Notes: generated from the sequence alone by a model not told the origin. A stretch of DNA of 64,000 nt from Candidatus Brachybacter algidus (GCA_016711705.1 JADJSK010000013.1:1-64000), one strand, 5' to 3'; positions 33,380 to 42,715 are shown, numbered from the stretch's first letter. Made by a program: numbers and translations.

Positions 33380-34672
33380 CTATATTTTGAAGCTGATTTT
33401 AAAATGATGTAGATGGTCGGCGAAAGTATATTCAATAGAGCTCTTCTGTTTTTTACATATTTCATATATTATTGCCAACCCTAATCCATTGCCTTTATTA
33501 TTGTGTGAATTTTTCTTAAAACGAGCATATAAATCCCCTTCATCTAATGCCTGAACTCCCGAATTCGAAATTAACAACAAACCTTTTTTTAACTCTATAC
33601 TTAACTCTCCGTTCAATGTATTATGTGTAAATGCATTGAATAATAAATTATTGATCATAATTTCAGTCAAAACACGATTACCTATTACGGTGACATTCTC
33701 TTCCATTGCAGTGTGTATAACTATGTTTTTATCTACCCTAAGTTCCTTAACAAATTCAAGCGCATTTGCTACGAGTTCACTTATGTTGACTTCTTCACGT
33801 GCCTCAAACTGGTTGTTTTCAATTTTAGCCAACAGCAGCAAATTTTTGTTTATTCTAGAAATTCTTGAAAGTGCCACATTGACTTCTTCCACGATATTAT
33901 ATTGACGATCGGTAAGTGGCTCCTTTTGGACTAGCAGGTCAAGCTTATTTTTAATAATTGCTAAAGGTGTTTGCAATTCATGTGAAGCGTTCTCGGTAAA
34001 TTCTTTTTGGGTTTTATAGATGGAAATATTTTGATCAATTAATTTATTCAATACTTCATTTAATTCTTCGAATTCAATTGTACTTGATTTTTCAAAATCG
34101 ATATTCGTTTCTTGGCTTAATTTAAAGGATTTTAATTTTGTGAGCGTATTATTAAATGGTGACCAAATCTTTGTTGATAGCCATCTATTTATCGCAAGAA
34201 AGCCAATGACTAGTATAAAGAAAAACAACAAAGAGACCATTGCTATCACGACTACCGTTTCTTCTGTTTCCTCTACATTGGTTTCAATGGTCAATAAATA
34301 CGGAATTTTATTAATGGTGATAGATTTGGCGAGCCCCCTGAATCTATCAGTGTCCTCAGTTTCAGAATACAAATTAGTTGCTGTGCTTGTATAAGTTGAG
34401 TCAATAGCAGGAGTATTAAATTCCATCTTTTCAAGCCGTGAACCTGCCTGGAGCTTATTCCAAATAAATATAGTTTTATCTAATTCATCTTGTGAAAGGT
34501 GAATATTATTCATTTCTTGCGCAGTACGGTCGGCAATTATTCGATTGTGCTCATCCAATTCATTTAACCAGATTTTGTCTACTGTATAATAATAAAACGG
34601 GATACTTATTGAAAAAACAATTAAAGAATAAATTGCAAATGCCTTGAGGGTTTTATTTAGTAATTTATTCAT
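33380..34672 (-). CDS. sensor histidine kinase
   Basis: 430 residues from ATG 34672, chosen because it overlaps the regulator stop as ATGA (translational coupling) and is followed by the membrane segment AFAIYSLIVFSISIPFYYY. A periplasmic loop of about 110 residues is followed by a second membrane segment (VVVIAMVSLLFFFILVIGFL). Then come the H-box FTENASHELQTPLAIIKNKL and an ATPase with NNLLFNAFTHN and GNGLGLAIIYEICK. The D-box is degenerate (LLISNSGVQAL). It pairs with the OmpR-type regulator. Confidence 0.9.
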   Translation of the reverse strand: MNKLLNKTLKAFAIYSLIVFSISIPFYYYTVDKIWLNELDEHNRIIADRTAQEMNNIHLSQDELDKTIFIWNKLQAGSRLEKMEFNTPAIDSTYTSTATNLYSETEDTDRFRGLAKSITINKIPYLLTIETNVEETEETVVVIAMVSLLFFFILVIGFLAINRWLSTKIWSPFNNTLTKLKSFKLSQETNIDFEKSSTIEFEELNEVLNKLIDQNISIYKTQKEFTENASHELQTPLAIIKNKLDLLVQKEPLTDRQYNIVEEVNVALSRISRINKNLLLLAKIENNQFEAREEVNISELVANALEFVKELRVDKNIVIHTAMEENVTVIGNRVLTEIMINNLLFNAFTHNTLNGELSIELKKGLLLISNSGVQALDEGDLYARFKKNSHNNKGNGLGLAIIYEICKKQKSSIEYTFADHLHHFKISFKI

Positions 34673-35343
34673 GCTTCCAATCTGTATCCTGTGCCATACA
34701 CGGTTTTTAAATAATTGCCGCAACCGCCTTCAGATAATTTCTTTTTGAGGTTTTTAATGTGCGCATATATAAAGTCATGGTTGTCCAGCATGTCGGCAAA
34801 ATCTCCTGATAAATGCTCGGCAAGTGTACTTTTAGAAATGACTTTGTTTTTATTGCCAATGAAGTAAATGAGGAGATCGAATTCCTTTTTCGTAAGTGTG
34901 ATTGGATTTTCATTGATGAGGATGGTCTTCGCCAGCAGATCTATATACAATTCGTTCTGCTGTATTATATTATTATTTCCGAATTGCTTCCTTCTAATAA
35001 TAGAGAAAATCCTTGCGGCTAATTCCTGTAGATGAAAAGGCTTGGTTAGATAGTCATCTGCACCTATTTGTAATGCCTTAATTTTATCATCCAGGGCATC
35101 TTTGGCAGAAATAATGATCAGCCCTTCTTCTTTTCCTTGCTTTTTTAGCATTTCAAGAATATCCATTCCACTGCCATCCGGCAACATTAGATCCAGTAAT
35201 ATGCAGTCATAACTATAGTTTTCTACTTTTTCCAATGCCATGGCAAAGGTTTCTGCGAATTCGCATATATAGTTTTCTTCAGATAGATAATCCGAAATAC
35301 TTTTAGCTAATGCCGCTTCGTCTTCAATTATAAGAATTTTCAC
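34669..35343 (-). CDS. OmpR family response regulator
   Basis: 224 residues. The receiver has IIEDEAALAKS, phosphoacceptor Asp in CILLDLMLPDGSG, ISAKD and YLTKPF. The winged helix covers residues 125-224, with LTKKEFDLLIYFIGNKNKVIS, HLSGDFADMLDNHDFIYAHIKNL and YLKTVYGTGYRLEA. It is the first gene of an operon continuing through sensor kinase, PAP2, PepSY-like protein and outer membrane barrel. Confidence 0.92.
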   Translation of the reverse strand: MKILIIEDEAALAKSISDYLSEENYICEFAETFAMALEKVENYSYDCILLDLMLPDGSGMDILEMLKKQGKEEGLIIISAKDALDDKIKALQIGADDYLTKPFHLQELAARIFSIIRRKQFGNNNIIQQNELYIDLLAKTILINENPITLTKKEFDLLIYFIGNKNKVISKSTLAEHLSGDFADMLDNHDFIYAHIKNLKKKLSEGGCGNYLKTVYGTGYRLEA

Positions 35344-35471
35344 GATGCAAAATAAGGAACCAATTTTGAATTAATTTGGAATATGTAACGTATTATTGAT
35401 ACTATCTGAAAAGAAAGTTAAATTAATAAAATATTTCTGCCGATTTCCGCTTACAATTTATTGTGTATCCT

Positions 35472-36518
35472 TTATTTTAATTGTTTCAAAAATTTCAAAA
35501 ACGCCTTTTCTGACTCCACATGCATTTCCTTAGTTAATTCCTTGGTTTTTAAAGGTTTTAGGATTTTGTCCAATTTTTTGGCTTCATAGGAAGTGATTAA
35601 GCCCGGGTGTATGTAGTACTTTTTACTTACAGTACGCGTATTTCCAAGTCTTGCAGCCACACCATCTATGATGGATATTATGTTTTTCTTACAATCACTA
35701 TCACAATCAAAGTCCTCCGTCACAGCCATTAATTCAAGAGCCATGATACATCCTGCCCATGTCCTGAAGTCCTTACTTGTAAATTCCTCATGCATATGAG
35801 TTTTCAGATAGTCATTGATATCCCCCGAATCCAATCTTTTTATTTCACCATTTTCATCATAATATTGAAATAATTCCTGGCCTGGCAACTCTTTGACATT
35901 CTTCAGCAAACGAGAAAGAGACTTGTCTTTAAATTTAATTTGTTGTTTTACTCCTTTTTTACCAACAAATTTGAAGAAAGTTTCAGCGCCCGAAATAGAG
36001 ACATGTTTATTTTTTAATGTTGTTAATCCATAGGATCCATAGGTTTTTTCATACGTAGAATTACCTGCTCTTATTGCCGTTTCATTCATCACACTCAGAG
36101 CGATTGCAATTACCTTTTCACGCGTTAGCGTCCTTTTTCGAAGGTCTTTTATTATTTGTTTACGAAGCGCAGGGAGTTTTTTTCCAAATTCCAGAATGCG
36201 ACCAAATTTATTGTCATTTCTGACTTTGGACCATCGAGAATGATAACGATATTGTTTTCTTCCCTTGACATCGTATCCTGTCGCTTGCAAGTGACCATTA
36301 GGATATGGGCTGATCCAGACATCCGTCCATGCAGGTGGGATGACTAGGCCTTTGATGTGATCTAATATTTCCGGATCCTTAATTTCTTCCTCTTTCGTAT
36401 CCAGGTAAATAAAGCCTTTACCTTTCTTCTGCCTCGAATATCCTTTTTTGTCGGAACTCACATACCGCAACTTCATTGCTTTAGCAATTTCTTGGGGAGA
36501 AACATTTACATCTACCAT
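35472..36518 (-). CDS. DNA topoisomerase IB
   Basis: 348 residues, the usual size for the short bacterial (poxvirus-like) type IB enzymes. N-terminal IKGLVIPPAWTDVWISPYPNGHLQATGYD is the DNA-binding part. The catalytic domain has AIRAGNSTYEKTYGSYGLTTL (catalytic Arg region), KDFRTWAGCIMAL (second Arg) and, near the end, RTVSKKYYIHPGLI with the active-site Tyr. It relaxes supercoils without a cofactor. It has its own promoter region; neighbours give no further clue. Confidence 0.92.
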   Translation of the reverse strand: MVDVNVSPQEIAKAMKLRYVSSDKKGYSRQKKGKGFIYLDTKEEEIKDPEILDHIKGLVIPPAWTDVWISPYPNGHLQATGYDVKGRKQYRYHSRWSKVRNDNKFGRILEFGKKLPALRKQIIKDLRKRTLTREKVIAIALSVMNETAIRAGNSTYEKTYGSYGLTTLKNKHVSISGAETFFKFVGKKGVKQQIKFKDKSLSRLLKNVKELPGQELFQYYDENGEIKRLDSGDINDYLKTHMHEEFTSKDFRTWAGCIMALELMAVTEDFDCDSDCKKNIISIIDGVAARLGNTRTVSKKYYIHPGLITSYEAKKLDKILKPLKTKELTKEMHVESEKAFLKFLKQLK

Positions 36519-36671
36519 TTTTACTCATTGTGAGAGTTTCAACGTAGATTTAAAAAAAATAGTTGCCTGAATAGATAAAAGATTAAGGCATGTTTTATTT
36601 ATTAATAAATTACAAATTTCTCCTCCAATCTCGCTATTTATAACGACCTTGTACCTAATCCAACTGCAACA

Positions 36672-36920
36672 ATGAAAATAACAAGAGAAGTTTTAATACA
36701 TATTTGTAACAGATTTCTAGAGGAGGAAATTAAGGTGGAGCATGTGCATGACTTTGCCTGGAATGCTCTTACTTCTGACAGCATGCAATGGGATGAGGAA
36801 GATGAGATCATCAACGAAACGCTGGAAGAATGGTCCAATGAAGCAAAATACTATGTGATCAATAAGGACAATATGGAGCTTTGGAAGAAGATTTTGATGC
36901 AGGTGGTTAAGAAGCTTTGA
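36672..36920 (+). CDS. small hypothetical acidic protein
   Basis: 82 residues, family not recognised. It is acidic in the middle (WDEEDEIINETLEEWSNE) and predicted to be helical, with no signal or membrane segment. ATG 36672 follows AACA. Because the frame is amphipathic and lacks low-complexity DNA, it is probably real. Confidence 0.6.
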   Translation: MKITREVLIHICNRFLEEEIKVEHVHDFAWNALTSDSMQWDEEDEIINETLEEWSNEAKYYVINKDNMELWKKILMQVVKKL

Positions 36921-37455
36921 TTTAATTGAAAATGGAGAATTGAAAATTGAAAATGAGGTGGAGAAGGGGCATTGTTGATTGGAGAAGATTCTAGATTATT
37001 TTTTAAAGCTTATGGCTTATGGCTGATAACTAATGGCTGATAGCTAATGGCTGATAGCTAATGGCTTTGTTAGACGCAATATGGTATTATATTTTCAAAA
37101 CAGCAGATGAATTGAAAATGGAGAATTGAAAATTGAAAATGACTCGAAGAATGGGGATTGCAGATTGGAGAAGATTCTAGATTAATTTTTAAAGCTTAAA
37201 GCTTATGGCTGATAGCCGATGGCCTTGGCCTGCAATAAATTGCATTTGTGTTTTCAAAACTGCAATTGTATGGTATTGAAGTTTATTCCCAAGCCGAGTA
37301 TTATTGAATAGATTATTATCCATCAAAAACCTTGTACACCTTTAACTTTCCTTAAGTATCCTGATATACTGCTTTACTCATATACTGTCATACTCCCATC
37401 TTTTCATCCTCTCAACTAAAATTCTTCTCCCCTGTTTATCTTCAAAAAAAAGAAC
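36921..37455. other. gene-free region with duplicated stutter repeats
   Basis: A segment of roughly 80 bp occurs twice (about 36930-37010 and 37111-37197), built from GAAAATGGAGAATTGAAAAT and GGAGAAGATTCTAGATTA. Between them 37012-37064 repeats TAATGGCTGATAGC three times with small changes. Similar text recurs at 50.29-50.41 kb. No gene was found. Confidence 0.7.
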
Positions 37456-38184
37456 ATGACAGAACGTAAAATGAAGGTGGAAATATGGAGTGATATTATG
37501 TGTCCTTTCTGTTACATTGGAAAGCGGCATTTTGAATCAGCTCTAAAGACCTTTGACAATTCCGGAAATATAGACATCGAATGGAAAAGCTTTCAGCTAG
37601 ATCCAACGATTCCTGAGGACATCAGTGCCGATACCACAGTCTATGGATATCTTGCAGAAAGAAAAGGCGTTAGTGTCGAACAAGCAACACAAATGCATGA
37701 GGGTGTTATGCAGATGGCGCAAGCTGCCGGTCTTACCTACAATTTTGACATAGCAAAAGTAGCCAACTCGATGAATGCACACCGAATGATCCAAATGGCT
37801 AAAAGCAAAGGATTGGGCGATGCGGCGGAAGAAAAATTGTTTCAATCATACTTCACAGATGGCAGGAATTTTGGAGATACGAATGACCTCGTAAAAATGG
37901 GCGTAGAAATCGGACTTACAGAAGAAGAAGTAATGGAATCTTTAAGCAATGACGACTATGCTTATAAAGTAAAACAAGATATTCAGGAAGGTGAAAAACT
38001 TGGTGTGAGGGGCGTTCCCTTTTTTGTTTTCGATAGAAAATACGGGATCTCAGGCGCACAACCTATTGAGGCTTTTTCACAGACTCTTGAGCAATCATTT
38101 GCTGAATGGTCAAAAGAAAATCCTGTACAAAAACTTGAAATAATTGATGGGCAAGTGTGCACTCCTGATGGTAACTGTGACTGA
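37456..38184 (+). CDS. DsbA-family (FrnE-like) oxidoreductase
   Basis: 242 residues. The thioredoxin-fold active site is IWSDIMCPFCYIGKRHFE near residue 15. An inserted helical domain has TYNFDIAKVANSMNAHRM. The cis-Pro loop is GVRGVPFFVFDRKYGISGA. No signal peptide is present, so it is cytoplasmic, as for the FrnE and 2-hydroxychromene-2-carboxylate isomerase group. A C-terminal Cys pair (VCTPDGNC) may add a redox site. Start at 37456; a second Met at codon 6 is possible. Confidence 0.88.
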   Translation: MTERKMKVEIWSDIMCPFCYIGKRHFESALKTFDNSGNIDIEWKSFQLDPTIPEDISADTTVYGYLAERKGVSVEQATQMHEGVMQMAQAAGLTYNFDIAKVANSMNAHRMIQMAKSKGLGDAAEEKLFQSYFTDGRNFGDTNDLVKMGVEIGLTEEEVMESLSNDDYAYKVKQDIQEGEKLGVRGVPFFVFDRKYGISGAQPIEAFSQTLEQSFAEWSKENPVQKLEIIDGQVCTPDGNCD

Positions 38185-38337
38185 TCAGCGAATAATGAAT
38201 AATGAATAATAATTTGCTACGGAGGATTTCCCACTTTGGAGGGCAGTTGGGGAGGTCTTTACAATAAATTTCAAAGTAAACTTTGTTGACGCCCCGACGT
38301 AGTTAAAACTGCGCCGAACCTCACGATCTTAGCTTTA

Positions 38338-38441
38338 ATACCGAATGGAAATTCGTAATAGTCCAATTAAATTTGGACAAACGACTTTCAGCTCGGTATT
38401 ATACGGCAAAATATTGGTCAATTATATTATTCCGTTTCGTA
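38338..38441. mobile_element. 104-bp MITE-like element, copy 1
   Basis: Starts ATACCGAATGG and ends TTCCGTTTCGTA, flanked by TA on both sides (38336-38337 and 38442-38443). It is about 94% identical to 42549-42652. The ends resemble those of the IS630 element at 16.5 kb: its right end reverse-complemented reads TACGAAACGGAATTATATAA, and its left part has TAATAGTCCAA. There is no coding capacity, so it is presumably mobilised by an IS630 transposase. Confidence 0.72.
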
Positions 38442-38613
38442 TAACTTTAAATTTGTACATCGTTCGATGTGGAACGTTGAGCGTAGGTTAACCTACGTTC
38501 TGGTGTCTGCAAAATTTATTTTGCGTATAATCAACTTAAAATCAAATGATTATTTTACTTTTATAGCTAAGGCTTTTAATGAAAAAATACTTATTTATAA
38601 ACCCTAGCTCAGG

Positions 38614-38670
38614 GTGTCACCAAGGTTTCACTTTGAAATAAACGAAAAAGATGTGTATAAACCCTAGCTT
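38614..38670 (+). repeat. dispersed intergenic repeat, copy 2
   Basis: Counterpart of 218-274. Here the word TATAAACCCTAGCT also occurs twice (38597-38610 and 38656-38669), hinting at a tandem partial duplication. Confidence 0.6.
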
Positions 38671-38755
38671 TGGAGGGGGATGCTACGAAGCCTTTCCCCC
38701 TTTGGAGGGGGGTAGGGGGAGGCCTTAATAATAAATATCAAATTAAAATAAATAC

Positions 38756-39328
38756 ATGTCAAAAAATCCTAAAGTCCTCAAAACCGAAATCCTCTCCGAC
38801 AATTGGTACATCCTCAACAAAGTCACTTTTGAGTACGAAACAGCCAGCGGCGAAAAGGTAGTTCAAACAAGAGAAGCATATGACCGAGGAAATGGCGCCA
38901 CCATTATGTTATATAACAAGGAAAACAAAACTGTCATTCTCACACGACAATTCAGGCTTCCAACCTTTATCAATGGAAATCCGTCTGGAATGATGATAGA
39001 AGCAATTGCAGGATTATTGGATGCAGACAACCCTGAAGATTGTATAAGAAGAGAAACGGAGGAGGAAACAGGATACAAAGTAACAGATGTTCGCAAGATT
39101 TTTGAAACTTACATGTCGCCGGGTTCCGTCACAGAGATATTGCATTTCTTCATCGGCGCTTATACAAAAGATATGAAGGTGAATGATGGTGGCGGCATCG
39201 ATGGAGAAAATATTGAAGTAATGGAGGTGGCATTTGAAGACGCAATGAATATGGTCAAAAGGGGGGAGATCAAAGATGCGAAGACGATCATGTTGTTGCA
39301 GTATCTGAAGATTAATTCGATCTTGTGA
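38756..39328 (+). CDS. nudK: Nudix hydrolase, NudK (GDP-mannose pyrophosphatase)-like
   Basis: 190 residues. The Nudix box reads GLLDADNPEDCIRRETEEET followed by GY, with the two-residue longer spacing known for the NudK branch. LTRQFRLPTFINGN precedes it, and YMSPGSVTEILHFFIGAY follows. It probably hydrolyses GDP-mannose or a related nucleotide sugar in the cytoplasm. Start ATG 38756 matches the family N-terminus (VLKTEILSDNWYILNK). Confidence 0.88.
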   Translation: MSKNPKVLKTEILSDNWYILNKVTFEYETASGEKVVQTREAYDRGNGATIMLYNKENKTVILTRQFRLPTFINGNPSGMMIEAIAGLLDADNPEDCIRRETEEETGYKVTDVRKIFETYMSPGSVTEILHFFIGAYTKDMKVNDGGGIDGENIEVMEVAFEDAMNMVKRGEIKDAKTIMLLQYLKINSIL

Positions 39329-39560
39329 GGTATATATAGTGTTGTAAATTCATAATATAATCTTTGAAAGAATCTCACCCCGGCTTTGCCACCCCTCTGC
39401 AAGAGGGGAAGTATGGCCTTCGTTATCGTTAATTATTAAAAGTTTCTGGAATCGAATTTATTTCAAAACATTTTAAAATTCATATAATAGTGTAACTCAA
39501 TTATTCATCAAATTAATTATGTCGAATTCAATACTTTTAGGACACTGAAAATAATTATCA

Positions 39561-40064
39561 ATGAAAGTATTCACCCTTCTAATTTTTCTTTTTTTCAATC
39601 TCTACTTACACAGCCAATCCCGTCCTTCTGTCCCAGGCAGAAACGCTGTCTCCTTCGAAATTGGAAAAAATGGATTGGTTTTTAATCTATCCCTGGACCA
39701 TAAAGTCCAAAATAATAACTTTGGATTTAAGGCAAATATAGGATCGAATCTCGGTATAAATACAATCTCAATTATGACTGGTGCAGGAGGGTATTACTTG
39801 TTTGGAAATGATAAAAAGTTTTTTGAATTAGGCTTGGATATCTATTATTACTACGTAGACAGTCCTCAGGATGATGTGGTAGGTTTGCCAATATTTTTTC
39901 CAAATAGCGATTCAAATACGCTCTATCCTAGTTTAAATATTGGCTACAGAAAATACAAAAGAAAGGGAATCTTTAGATGTGGCTTATCACCCGGTTATAT
40001 CAAACCCTATTTCATTCCAGGGGCTTATGTGAGTTGGGGCTTTTCTTTTGGCAAGGAAATGTGA
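39561..40064 (+). CDS. hypothetical secreted beta-barrel-like protein
   Basis: 167 residues, family not recognised. A signal peptide (MKVFTLLIFLFFNLYLHSQ) is followed by alternating hydrophobic strands with glycine turns (YLFGNDKKFFELGLDIYYYYV, YVSWGFSFGKEM), as in small outer membrane barrels. It lies next to another exported hypothetical protein. Confidence 0.65.
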   Translation: MKVFTLLIFLFFNLYLHSQSRPSVPGRNAVSFEIGKNGLVFNLSLDHKVQNNNFGFKANIGSNLGINTISIMTGAGGYYLFGNDKKFFELGLDIYYYYVDSPQDDVVGLPIFFPNSDSNTLYPSLNIGYRKYKRKGIFRCGLSPGYIKPYFIPGAYVSWGFSFGKEM

Positions 40065-40152
40065 TTTACAGATTTTTAATTAAGTGATTTTTTTCAATAC
40101 ATATGAGTATATTTGGACTCAATTCATGCTCATCAATAAAGAAAATTACTCG

Positions 40153-40737
40153 ATGTTGAAAATTCTATTGATTGCGTTAAGTTGTTTTTTTGCTTTTGGT
40201 AGTTTTGGCCAGGAACTGACTATTAAAAGAGATTCCCAAATAAAATCTTTTAAAGAAAACTCGGTTTATTTTATCGTGCTTTCAAAGGTCAAGTCATATA
40301 AAAAAGACAGCTGTTGTAATTATACTGAAGCATTGGGAAGCATTACTTCTATTGAAAAGGATAGTTTGGGAATGAGTTTACAAACCTTCTCTAAAAGTAA
40401 TGTTCTAAAGGAAACCGAAGTTAATTACATTGATATATCATGGGACAATATTTTACAAAATAAAATAGCTAAAAGCGACATCCTATATTTCAAGAATTAC
40501 AAGTCTTTCAAAAGTAAAAACCTAAAGAAAAAATTGTCAATTTACGGATCAATTTTAATGTTATCTACCGGCGTCACAATGTTGAATACGTTAGTTATAA
40601 AAGATAAAGTCTCAAGACAAAATCTCTATAAATTGAGTGCTCTTCAATTGGGTTGTGGATTGACACTAGCTATAATTGGAAGTAAAAAGAGGCATTATAT
40701 TACAGGCTACAACCGATCCTGGACCATCACAAATTAA
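40153..40737 (+). CDS. hypothetical exported protein
   Basis: 194 residues from ATG 40153, chosen because it begins a clear signal peptide (MLKILLIALSCFFAFGSFGQ). There is one membrane-like segment near residue 140 (LSIYGSILMLSTGVTMLNTL) and a second near 175 (LQLGCGLTLAIIG). The family is not recognised. Confidence 0.62.
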   Translation: MLKILLIALSCFFAFGSFGQELTIKRDSQIKSFKENSVYFIVLSKVKSYKKDSCCNYTEALGSITSIEKDSLGMSLQTFSKSNVLKETEVNYIDISWDNILQNKIAKSDILYFKNYKSFKSKNLKKKLSIYGSILMLSTGVTMLNTLVIKDKVSRQNLYKLSALQLGCGLTLAIIGSKKRHYITGYNRSWTITN

Positions 40738-40748
40738 AATAATCAAAT

Positions 40749-41153
40749 ATGTCGACCTTAGGTACAAAAGACAATCCCTGGAAACTAAAAACACCACCAC
40801 AGACCTCTGAATACGAAATGTATCTCGATGAGAAAGACGGACGCAAAGTCATCGTCTGTGTCGTCGGCAAGACTACTTTGATGTATGATCAGCGATGCCT
40901 TGAAGATCTACAAACCATGTTGAAAGACCACGGAGACTGGATGGAACTTGGCAGTGCGGATGAACAAAAACCCGCAAAGGAAGGAACGGTAGAAGCATGG
41001 GGCCGCTCAGAAACAAATCCTGTCGGTGGATGGTATGGTTTGAAAAAAGGGCTGAGAGGAAGATTCGGTATGTACGTTCCGCCTTTGATGGAAGTACTGG
41101 GGCTTGCTGAAGTCACTCATGATGCCAGAGGAAATAAGATGAAAGCGCTATAA
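40749..41153 (+). CDS. conserved hypothetical protein (DUF6855-like)
   Basis: 134 residues, soluble. It carries TKDNPWKLKTPPQTSEYEMY, VGKTTLMYDQRCLEDLQTML and GSADEQKPAKEGTVEAWGRS, a strongly conserved pattern I associate with DUF6855; the name is from memory and uncertain. Function unknown. It begins 11 bp after the preceding gene and ends at a strong terminator. Confidence 0.7.
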   Translation: MSTLGTKDNPWKLKTPPQTSEYEMYLDEKDGRKVIVCVVGKTTLMYDQRCLEDLQTMLKDHGDWMELGSADEQKPAKEGTVEAWGRSETNPVGGWYGLKKGLRGRFGMYVPPLMEVLGLAEVTHDARGNKMKAL

Positions 41154-41154
41154 A

Positions 41155-41193
41155 GAAAAAAGATACAAGTCAATTGACTCGTATCTTTTTATA
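41155..41193. terminator. bidirectional Rho-independent terminator
   Basis: AAAAAGATACAAGTCAA folds on TTGACTCGTATCTTTTT with one mismatched pair. It lies directly after the stop at 41153 and before the convergent gene ending at 41238, with T-rich tails on both strands. Confidence 0.85.
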
Positions 41194-41237
41194 AAATTTG
41201 AAGGTTAAAGTCTATTGCTCTAACGAATAATCATCAT

Positions 41238-41765
41238 TTAAAACCTCTTTCCTATGCTCACTCCCACCCTTGGATAAGCATATGAACCATCATCATTTGC
41301 ATTAAAATTTCTACCAAGTCCACCAAAAAATTCGAAAATAATACTTTTCTTAATAAGGAATTTACCTCCTATGGCGACTCCGACTCCAAATCCAGTTTCA
41401 TCCGATATTGTATATGAATAACCGCCATTCCCTTGGTATACATAACTTTCTACTTCCTCACTCAAATACGCCAGGCTTCCCTCAAAGAAGAACCCTGAAG
41501 CTCTTTTACTACCTACATAAAGTCGATAGTATGGCATGATCATGTAATTATAAGGCAATAATTGATTGTTGTCAATATTGAAATTGACCGATATTCCCAA
41601 GCCTGAATTTTCATTGAGCAAGCGTTCGTAACTAATTTCAGGATTACCTAGCACAAGAGTAAGTGCATTAACCTTTATCTCATTAGAGCGCAATTTTGTA
41701 TCATCCTGAGCGTAAGTCATCGTGGCAGTAAGTGCGACGCAAATAAGCAAAATTAATTTTTTCAT
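41238..41765 (-). CDS. small outer membrane beta-barrel protein
   Basis: 175 residues with a signal peptide (MKKLILLICVALTATMTYAQ) and an eight-strand-type barrel pattern: NPEISYERLLNENSGLGISV, YYRLYVGSKRASGFFFEG, GFGVGVAIGGKFLI, and a closing YPRVGVSIGKRF with C-terminal Phe. It resembles generic DUF3575/OmpX-like barrels; no specific role can be given. Confidence 0.72.
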   Translation of the reverse strand: MKKLILLICVALTATMTYAQDDTKLRSNEIKVNALTLVLGNPEISYERLLNENSGLGISVNFNIDNNQLLPYNYMIMPYYRLYVGSKRASGFFFEGSLAYLSEEVESYVYQGNGGYSYTISDETGFGVGVAIGGKFLIKKSIIFEFFGGLGRNFNANDDGSYAYPRVGVSIGKRF

Positions 41766-41908
41766 ATTTCATATTTTGTTTGTATGTAAAGGTAATTTAT
41801 TTATATAAAGTGCCATAATTGTTTAAATCAATTATCTCACGCTGAAATTTATCCACAATGATCAATATCATTATATATCTTTCTTAAAATTTTTATAAAA
41901 CTAACCAC

Positions 41909-42304
41909 ATGAAAAAAGAAATATCCATTGAAGCATATATGTCTGCTCTCGACCACCCATTAAAAGCTGTCGTCGAATTATTGAGCACAATTATTCTAGG
42001 AGTAGATGATACAATTGCTGAGCAAGTCAAGTGGAATTCCCCGGCATTTTATTATACTGGAGAGATGGCGGAATTTGACCCTAAAGAATATAAGCGAGAC
42101 ATTGTAGTATTGAATTTGCACAAAAAGGATAGTGTGTTGATGGTCTTTCCGACGGGGGCAAGAATAAATGATTCAAGCGGATTACTTGGCGGTAAATTCC
42201 CGGATAGTAGAAAAGTTATTAAGTTTTCAAGTGTGGAAGAAGTGAATGACAGGGCAGAAGATTTGAGGAATGTGGTGAGGGGCTGGCTGGAAACGGTGGA
42301 GTGA
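41909..42304 (+). CDS. DUF1801 domain protein
   Basis: 131 residues. Features typical of DUF1801 (YdhG-like) are a helical start with HPLKAVVELLSTIIL, EQVKWNSPAFYY and the closing FSSVEEVNDRAEDLRNVVRGW. Cytoplasmic; the biochemical function of the family is not established. Confidence 0.75.
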   Translation: MKKEISIEAYMSALDHPLKAVVELLSTIILGVDDTIAEQVKWNSPAFYYTGEMAEFDPKEYKRDIVVLNLHKKDSVLMVFPTGARINDSSGLLGGKFPDSRKVIKFSSVEEVNDRAEDLRNVVRGWLETVE

Positions 42305-42715
42305 ACGGCAACTGGTAATGGGTAATCTGTGATGGCATAGAAAAAGATTTTCTGAATTTTAATAGCGGATCTATTGCAACAATAGGATTGGCGAAGGAGA
42401 AGGCGGAATTAGTGGTGAATGTTTAAGAATTTTAGCCGAAATGCATTTGAACATTAATCATGAATATTTCTGACTATTGACTTTGGAATTCCTGCCACAC
42501 TGCTTCAACATTAAGTAAATTGCTTCCTCCAACTAAGTGAAAATTATAATACCGAATATAAATTCGTAATAGTCCAAATAAATTTAAACAAACGACTTTC
42601 AGCTCGGTATTATACGGCAAAATATTGGTCAATTATATAATTCCGTTTCGTATAAGATCAATTTGAAAATTGTAATGTCCCTACCTCTGAATCATCCGAT
42701 CACCCGATAATTCCA
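42305..42715. other. gene-free region with second MITE copy
   Basis: No gene. It holds a stutter stretch at 42306-42330 (words around GGTAATGGGTAATC) and the 104-bp element at 42549-42652. Confidence 0.65.
42549..42652. mobile_element. 104-bp MITE-like element, copy 2
   Basis: Same orientation as 38338-38441 and about six mismatches. TA flanks it at 42547-42548 and 42653-42654. Its left part AATAGTCCAAATAAA is closer than copy 1 to the IS630 end ATAGTCCAAATTAG at 16528-16541. Confidence 0.72.

Larger units (their letters stand above)
38185..38755. other. gene-free region holding a MITE and dispersed repeats
   Basis: It contains a stutter stretch (38190-38214, GAATAAT words), the 104-bp TA-flanked element at 38338-38441, a 16-nt palindrome CGTAGGTTAACCTACG at 38482-38497, the repeat shared with the left end of the window (38614-38670), and a CCCCCTTTGGAGGGGG-type palindrome near 38697-38712. 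No coding frame is supported. Confidence 0.7.
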
